A stretch of DNA of 64,000 nt from NCBI GenBank assembly GCA_942492905.1, contig OW818657.1, forward strand, positions 1,302,001 through 1,366,000, read 5' to 3'. Of the stretch, positions 59,776-64,000 are shown piece by piece; the first letter of the stretch is position 1; each line of letters begins with the position of its first letter. Below the pieces are notes generated by a model. The model made no database searches, was not told the origin of the DNA, and saw nothing but the letters and a program-made list of their open reading frames with translations. Source of the stretch: CAIZWU01 sp942492905 (lineage in GTDB: Bacteria; Verrucomicrobiota; Verrucomicrobiia; Verrucomicrobiales; V1-33). The position numbers and the translations under genes are program-made.

Positions 59776-60312
59776 ATGCCGGAAACCGAATGTCACGATC
59801 CCGCTGCCGACCTCGTACGGCGGGCGGTGCGTGACTATGAGTCCATGCTGACCGGGTATGTCAGCAACCTGACCGGCGATCCCGAGATGGCGCGGGATGT
59901 GGTTCAGGATACCTTCATCAAACTTTATGCGCAGGATCCCGCCCGGCTGGATGGCCCTGGGCTCAAAGCTTGGCTTTTTACGGTGTGCCGCCACCGCGCC
60001 CTTGATCTGCTGCGCCGCCGCCGCCGTCTCGTCAGCCTGGAAGATTCGCCCATGGATCAGCTCGCTGATCCTGAACCCGCGCCGGACCGCCACGCGGCGG
60101 ATGCCGACGAAACCGCCTTCGTGCTGCAAACCTTCCGCCGCCTCCCCGTGAATCAGGCAGAAGTGCTCCGGCTCAAATTTCAAAGTGATCTCTCCTATCA
60201 GGAAATCGCCGATATCACCGGTCTCAGTGCCAGCAATGTCGGCTTCCTGATCCACACGGGTCTGAAGCGCCTGCGGACCCTGCTCGCCCCCGAAGTTGCA
60301 GCGTGTTCGTGA
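59776..60312 (+). CDS. ECF-family RNA polymerase sigma factor
   Basis: A 178-residue sigma factor. Region 2 is DYESMLTGYVSNLTGDPEMARDVVQDTFIKLY at about 22-55 with LKAWLFTVCRHRALDLLRRR following; region 4 is LPVNQAEVLRLKFQSDLSYQEIADITGLSASNVGFLIHTGLKRLR at about 125-170. It is followed after 36 bases by a membrane protein with a small cytoplasmic N-terminus, the normal arrangement of sigma and anti-sigma factors. Which genes it controls is not known. Confidence 0.93.
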   Translation: MPETECHDPAADLVRRAVRDYESMLTGYVSNLTGDPEMARDVVQDTFIKLYAQDPARLDGPGLKAWLFTVCRHRALDLLRRRRRLVSLEDSPMDQLADPEPAPDRHAADADETAFVLQTFRRLPVNQAEVLRLKFQSDLSYQEIADITGLSASNVGFLIHTGLKRLRTLLAPEVAACS

Positions 60313-60348
60313 CCCCCAATTTTTTCTTCCAACTGAAGCCCGACCGCC

Positions 60349-61029
60349 ATGTCCATCTCACCTGACCAGTCCCGTTTCTCTGCCTGTGTACTCGGGGAAG
60401 CCACTCCAGAGGAGCAAGCTGCCTTTGACGCGGCACTCCTGAAGGATGCCACTCTGCGGGAGGAAGCGGTCACTCTCAGCCGGACCGCCCACCGTCTGGC
60501 AACCGCCTTCAGGCAGGAAGCGCCGCTTTCCCTGACCATTTCCCAGCGGCACGCCGTGCTGTCCTATGGAGGGGTTCCGGCCGTGCCCCGCCAGCCTTCG
60601 CGGTCCGCCTGGATGACTCCGACCTTCGCAACCTTGGGCATTGCCGCGGCTCTGGCCCTGGGGCTGTATCTCTTCGCAGGAACTCCCACCCCGCCCTCCG
60701 GCTCCAAATCCGAACCGGGCATCCCGTCCATCGCCATCAAGACAGTGCCTGACACGGGATCCGGCACCCATCCGGTGCTGCCTCCTCCGGTCGTGACCAC
60801 CCGCCCAGGGAATGCAACCATTCCGGAGGCCACCGGACTCGAAAGTCCCGTGCTGCCACCCCGTCCGGAGACCATGGCTGCCATACCTCCTGTTATCAAA
60901 GTCAGCCCCGCAGCTGTGCCCCCGGAGCGCGAGGTTTTGAACGGATCGGAACGGAGCATCAAGCCCGCCTCCAGTCAGCCGGCTAGCGGGGAATCGTTGG
61001 CCAGCCCGGCTCCACGGCCGCAGCCCTGA
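60349..61029 (+). CDS. Putative membrane anti-sigma factor
   Basis: A 226-residue protein. An N-terminal cytoplasmic helical part of about 80 residues (FSACVLGEATPEEQAAFDAALLKDATLREE) resembles anti-sigma domains without the zinc motif. One membrane segment is at about 88-108 (PTFATLGIAAALALGLYLFA). The outer part is a long Pro/Thr/Ser-rich unstructured stretch without visible domain. It follows the ECF sigma factor directly. Binding to the sigma factor is inferred from gene order and topology. Confidence 0.78.
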   Translation: MSISPDQSRFSACVLGEATPEEQAAFDAALLKDATLREEAVTLSRTAHRLATAFRQEAPLSLTISQRHAVLSYGGVPAVPRQPSRSAWMTPTFATLGIAAALALGLYLFAGTPTPPSGSKSEPGIPSIAIKTVPDTGSGTHPVLPPPVVTTRPGNATIPEATGLESPVLPPRPETMAAIPPVIKVSPAAVPPEREVLNGSERSIKPASSQPASGESLASPAPRPQP

Positions 61030-61041
61030 GAGGCGCTGCTG

Positions 61042-62172
61042 TCAGGACACCAGTCCCAGGGGTTTGAGGTGGTGGCCGGGGAATACTTTGGAAAGGTCCA
61101 CTCCCTTGGATTGCCGGGCGAGCACGGGAGCTAGGATATCGCGGTAGTTGTGATTCACCGGCAGGTCCCCGGGGCCGACCAGCGGGCTGCTGGTGAGATC
61201 CGGCCATGAGGCATGCACTTTATTGCTCCCCGCCAAAGCTCCCCCCAGCAGGAACAGCACGGACCCGCGTCCATGGTCGGTGCCCAGCGCGCTGTTTTCC
61301 GCGACGCGGCGGCCGAATTCGGTCAGGACGACAATATTGGTCCGGGCCAGTTCCTCGGGGCCGAGATCGGTGGCAAACGCATTCAGGCCCTGGCTGAGCC
61401 GCTGCATCGGGGGATCCATGATGACGGATTGGGTGATATGGGAATCCCAGCCACCGAGATCCAGGGTCGCGGCCTGCAAGCCCACCCGCCCTTTGATGAG
61501 ACGGGCCACCTGACTCAGTCCTGACGAAAAGTCATCCTTCCGGTATTCCGCCTGAAGGGCAGGGGAATAGGTGGTTTTTGTCAGGGAATTGATGCGCTCA
61601 AGGGCGGCGAGGGCGCTCTGGCCGGCGGGACCGAGCACTCCCGGAGCAGTTTTATAGAGGGCCGCCAATTGGGGTAAAAACCCCGGGGGCACGCGGTCTC
61701 CGAGGCCGAAGTCGTCGAGGGACTGGATCGCGGCACAGGACGGAGCTCCCCGCAGGCATTCCGGAAGTTGCGGACCGATGGCCACGGCGGTGAGGGGGGA
61801 TTGCCCGGCATCGGGCCGGACGCGCAGAAACCGTCCCAGCCAGCCCCCGGCGGCCAGTCCCCCATGCTCCATGAAATCCTGGGCTTCAAAGTGGGAGCGC
61901 GTTTCGTCTTCCGAACCGGCGCAGTGGACGATGGAAAGTTGGCCCTCCTGCCACCACGGATGCAGCGCGGAGAGGTGCGGATTCAGGCCGAAAAACCCAT
62001 CGAGTTCCAACAGGTTTTCCCGGCGGATTCCGATGCCGGGCCGGGCACGGTAATATCCGTCATCGCCATGGGGCACGACCATGTTCAGGCCATCGGCGCC
62101 GCCCCGCAGGAAGACCACCACCAGCGTGCCGGCAGGGTCCTGTTGGTTGTTGATAAAAGTAGTGAGGGACAT
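61042..62172 (-). CDS. DUF1501 family protein
   Basis: A 376-residue protein with VVFLRGGADGLNMVVPHGDD at about 18-38, HFEAQDFME, LGGWDSHITQ and LTEFGRRVAENSALGTDHGRGS, the DUF1501 pattern (a sulfatase/alkaline-phosphatase-like fold). It has no Tat signal, unlike many relatives. The GTDHGRGS motif is the metal-binding end. It follows the DUF1800 gene by 20 bases. DUF1800/DUF1501 pairs are common in Verrucomicrobiota, Planctomycetota and others; they are thought to work together on the cell surface, but the reaction is not known. Confidence 0.92.
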   Translation of the reverse strand: MSLTTFINNQQDPAGTLVVVFLRGGADGLNMVVPHGDDGYYRARPGIGIRRENLLELDGFFGLNPHLSALHPWWQEGQLSIVHCAGSEDETRSHFEAQDFMEHGGLAAGGWLGRFLRVRPDAGQSPLTAVAIGPQLPECLRGAPSCAAIQSLDDFGLGDRVPPGFLPQLAALYKTAPGVLGPAGQSALAALERINSLTKTTYSPALQAEYRKDDFSSGLSQVARLIKGRVGLQAATLDLGGWDSHITQSVIMDPPMQRLSQGLNAFATDLGPEELARTNIVVLTEFGRRVAENSALGTDHGRGSVLFLLGGALAGSNKVHASWPDLTSSPLVGPGDLPVNHNYRDILAPVLARQSKGVDLSKVFPGHHLKPLGLVS

Positions 62173-62192
62173 GGACGGGGAGGAGGCGGGGA

Positions 62193-63662
62193 TCAGAAGA
62201 CCTGGAAGGCGGGGCTGGCCAGAAGGAGGGCGACCGGCTGGCCGCTGGCCGCAAGAGCGGTGGTTTCAGCGGCGTCAGGGAGGCGGCCGAGCAGGTGGGC
62301 GGCGAGTCCGGTTTCCCCACCGGCGCATTGTTGGAGCCGCTTGGGATCAAACTGGGTGCCTTTGAGACTGCGGTCTGCAAATTCGAGGGCGAATTTCCAG
62401 CGCCAGAGCAGGGTGGCCATCCATGGTTGGGCTTCCTCCGGATAACCGTCAGGAGTGGGGAATTGAAAGGGGGCGTGGCCCATGCGCAGGAGATAATCCT
62501 GCAGGGCAGGGCCGGCGTCCGTGCGGGCGGCGGTGGCACGCAGGGTGGAGATCACGAAATGGAACGGGCGCTTCACTTTACCGCCACGGGCGGCGAGGAA
62601 TTCCGGGGAATCGAACAAGGTGCGCAAGGTCTGCCGGATATCCCCGGAGGAATCGGTGAACGCCTTGGCGACGTTGGTAATGGCGCTGGCCGGAGGGGCG
62701 TCCGCAATGAAGCGGCGGCAAAGTTTTCCGGCCAGATACAGGGCGGTGGCGGGGTGCTGGCAAACGATGTCCAGCACCCGGTCGAGATCGCCTTCCCCCA
62801 GTCCGGCGGGAATCGGGACCCCCAGCAGGGTCTTGGGGCCATCGTCATGCAGATCGGCCTGGAAGCTGACTTTGCCGACGGCGAAACGCGTGTTTTCCCG
62901 CGCTCGCACCGTCCATCCCGTCAGGCAGCGGGCCACTTCCATGACATCGTCCTGGGTGTAGCCGCCATTCACTCCGAGCGTGTGGAGTTCCAGCAACTCG
63001 CGGCCATAGTTCTCGTTTGGTTTTTCCTTGTCGGTGGCACGCCGGTTCACCCGGCCATCCAGATACCAGAGCATCGATGGGCTCAGCGCGGAGGCTTTGA
63101 CAAGATCCCGGAATCTTCCAAAGGCATGAGCCCGGATCACAGTCTTGTCGTCGGCCGGTTTGAGCCACTTGGAGTCGCCTTTGGATGGATCAATGTTGAA
63201 ATGATCCGACCAGAAATCGACCATCACTTCCTGCAGTTGGCGGCGGGAGTGGACTGCCCTCAGGATTTTGGCGCGGGTCATCTGGTCGAGCAGTTCCTTT
63301 GCGTTATATTCCAGGAGTTCGCCGAGCGGCCAGACGTTGAGCGCTTCAAAGTGGCGCGTGCGGGCTTCCGTCCAGCCGTCATCGATGGACTCCGGATCCA
63401 GCTGGCGGTCGAGCCAAGCCTTGCGCCCCAGCTTGATCATCTCCGCGTGGTCGCCCGGCCGCGGGCCAAAAGTGAGGCGGTTCAGGACATGGGTGGCTTC
63501 ATCAATCTCATCGGCCTGGGGCGGGTGGAAGGCAGTCAGGCCATCGCCCGGACCGGAGAGGATCGGGGCTAGGAAATGTGACAGGGCGCTGAAGCCTGCC
63601 ACGCCGGCCACGGCCCCGCCCGCCGTGGCGGCTTGGAGGAAGCGGCGTCGGGTGGTGCTCAT
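62193..63662 (-). CDS. DUF1800 family protein
   Basis: About 489 residues from the ATG at 63662 (frame extends to 63887), chosen because of the Tat signal MSTTRRRFLQAATAGGAVAG and the ATGA overlap with the upstream gene. HVLNRLTFGPRPGDHAEMIKLG at about 60-80, WSDHFNID, GRELLELHTLGVNGGYTQDD and CRRFIAD are DUF1800 motifs. It is all-helical and exported. It stands in an operon with DUF1501 downstream and a membrane protein upstream. Confidence 0.93.
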   Translation of the reverse strand: MSTTRRRFLQAATAGGAVAGVAGFSALSHFLAPILSGPGDGLTAFHPPQADEIDEATHVLNRLTFGPRPGDHAEMIKLGRKAWLDRQLDPESIDDGWTEARTRHFEALNVWPLGELLEYNAKELLDQMTRAKILRAVHSRRQLQEVMVDFWSDHFNIDPSKGDSKWLKPADDKTVIRAHAFGRFRDLVKASALSPSMLWYLDGRVNRRATDKEKPNENYGRELLELHTLGVNGGYTQDDVMEVARCLTGWTVRARENTRFAVGKVSFQADLHDDGPKTLLGVPIPAGLGEGDLDRVLDIVCQHPATALYLAGKLCRRFIADAPPASAITNVAKAFTDSSGDIRQTLRTLFDSPEFLAARGGKVKRPFHFVISTLRATAARTDAGPALQDYLLRMGHAPFQFPTPDGYPEEAQPWMATLLWRWKFALEFADRSLKGTQFDPKRLQQCAGGETGLAAHLLGRLPDAAETTALAASGQPVALLLASPAFQVF

Positions 63663-64000
63663 GACGTGGCTTGGCCGGGGAGGTTGGAAAGCGCCGGGGT
63701 GGAAGCCAGGACTGGCTCTGACTGAGGCAGGCTGGGAGGTTTGGTTGCCTTGCGGCGGGCGGCCCAGGTCAACAGGCTGGCTCCCAGTCCACTGGCGAGG
63801 ATGAGTGGGATGGCGAGGATTTGTCCAAGGATCGGCAGGAGGAAGGTCAGGGCCAGGGCGGTGCCACCGCGCATCGCCCGTTTCCATGGCTGATGTTCGT
63901 CACCGGGAGCCGGCATTCCCTGACCGATGCGCAGGGCCAGTCCGGCCGTGCCCAGCAGTCCGCCGAGAATGGGGGCGAAGATAATCAGCAGCCCGACCCA
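63659..64000 (-). CDS. Membrane protein (5' end outside window)
   Basis: The frame is open to the window edge; an ATG at 63916 is internal because coding pattern continues upstream. At least 113 residues are visible, with two hydrophobic stretches (LLIIFAPILGGLLGTAGLAL and a second one, ALTFLLPILGQILAIPLILA) separated by a charged loop MPAPGDEHQPWKRAMRGG, then a Pro/Ser-rich tail. The stop overlaps the DUF1800 start (ATGA). Family not recognised; operon position suggests a link to DUF1800/DUF1501. Confidence 0.7.
   Translation of the reverse strand, partial: WVGLLIIFAPILGGLLGTAGLALRIGQGMPAPGDEHQPWKRAMRGGTALALTFLLPILGQILAIPLILASGLGASLLTWAARRKATKPPSLPQSEPVLASTPALSNLPGQATS

Noticed and set aside
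62295..63572. Plus-strand open frame of 425 codons
   Set aside because: Antisense to the DUF1800 gene.

Overview
The window looks like a chromosomal piece of a GC-rich Verrucomicrobiota bacterium (inference). The grounds are a DUF1800/DUF1501 pair, an HPr kinase next to HPr, several secreted helical-repeat proteins built on a DPxxAxxW motif, a sigma factor fused to a membrane/repeat domain, Tat-exported sugar-isomerase-like and amidase proteins, and many genes without a clear Shine-Dalgarno sequence. No rRNA, tRNA or CRISPR array was seen.

Layout. (1) 1-3411: the end of a surface-polysaccharide locus, with a 5'-truncated fucosyltransferase-like gene and a 917-residue four-module glycosyltransferase/methyltransferase. 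(2) About 3450-27225: a mosaic mobile island. It opens with a tyrosine recombinase, a reverse-transcriptase remnant and a small serine recombinase. A plasmid-like minus-strand operon follows (DUF2637 membrane protein, RadC, two small proteins). After small orphan genes and a RecB-type nuclease remnant come a pair of paralogous exported proteins, an XRE regulator, a Hachiman anti-phage system (hamA-hamB), a complete IS66-family element, a frameshifted gene stub and an IS21 istB remnant. The island ends with a seven-gene plus-strand block (20580-27225) carrying a family-A DNA polymerase with proofreading motifs, a winged-helix protein and a large serine recombinase. I consider this block the best candidate for an undescribed system: an integrative element that brings its own DNA polymerase.

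(3) 27404-64000: mostly housekeeping and envelope genes. They include an ECF sigma factor fused to a membrane/repeat domain with a partner repeat protein; an intact and a truncated YjbQ; HprK-HPr; a sugar kinase-MurQ fusion for MurNAc recycling; a YmdB-type phosphodiesterase; a Tat-exported amidase; a SWIM zinc-finger protein; and two more DPxxAxxW repeat proteins. Then come a GDP-mannose 3,5-epimerase with a GT4 glycosyltransferase, MiaB, a hybrid histidine kinase, transketolase, a GNAT-nitrilase fusion, alkaline phosphatase, a sugar-phosphate isomerase-like protein, lipoyl synthase with a HAD phosphatase, an ECF sigma/anti-sigma pair, and DUF1501/DUF1800/membrane protein in one minus-strand operon.

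How the genes connect: regions 1 and the GME/GT4 pair point to a sugar-rich surface polymer. MurQ fusion, amidase and YmdB touch cell-wall turnover and signalling. HprK/HPr and transketolase belong to central carbon control. The island adds phage defence and at least four independent recombination or transposition systems, several of them decayed. All functional assignments are from motif reading and knowledge of families; no database search was run.
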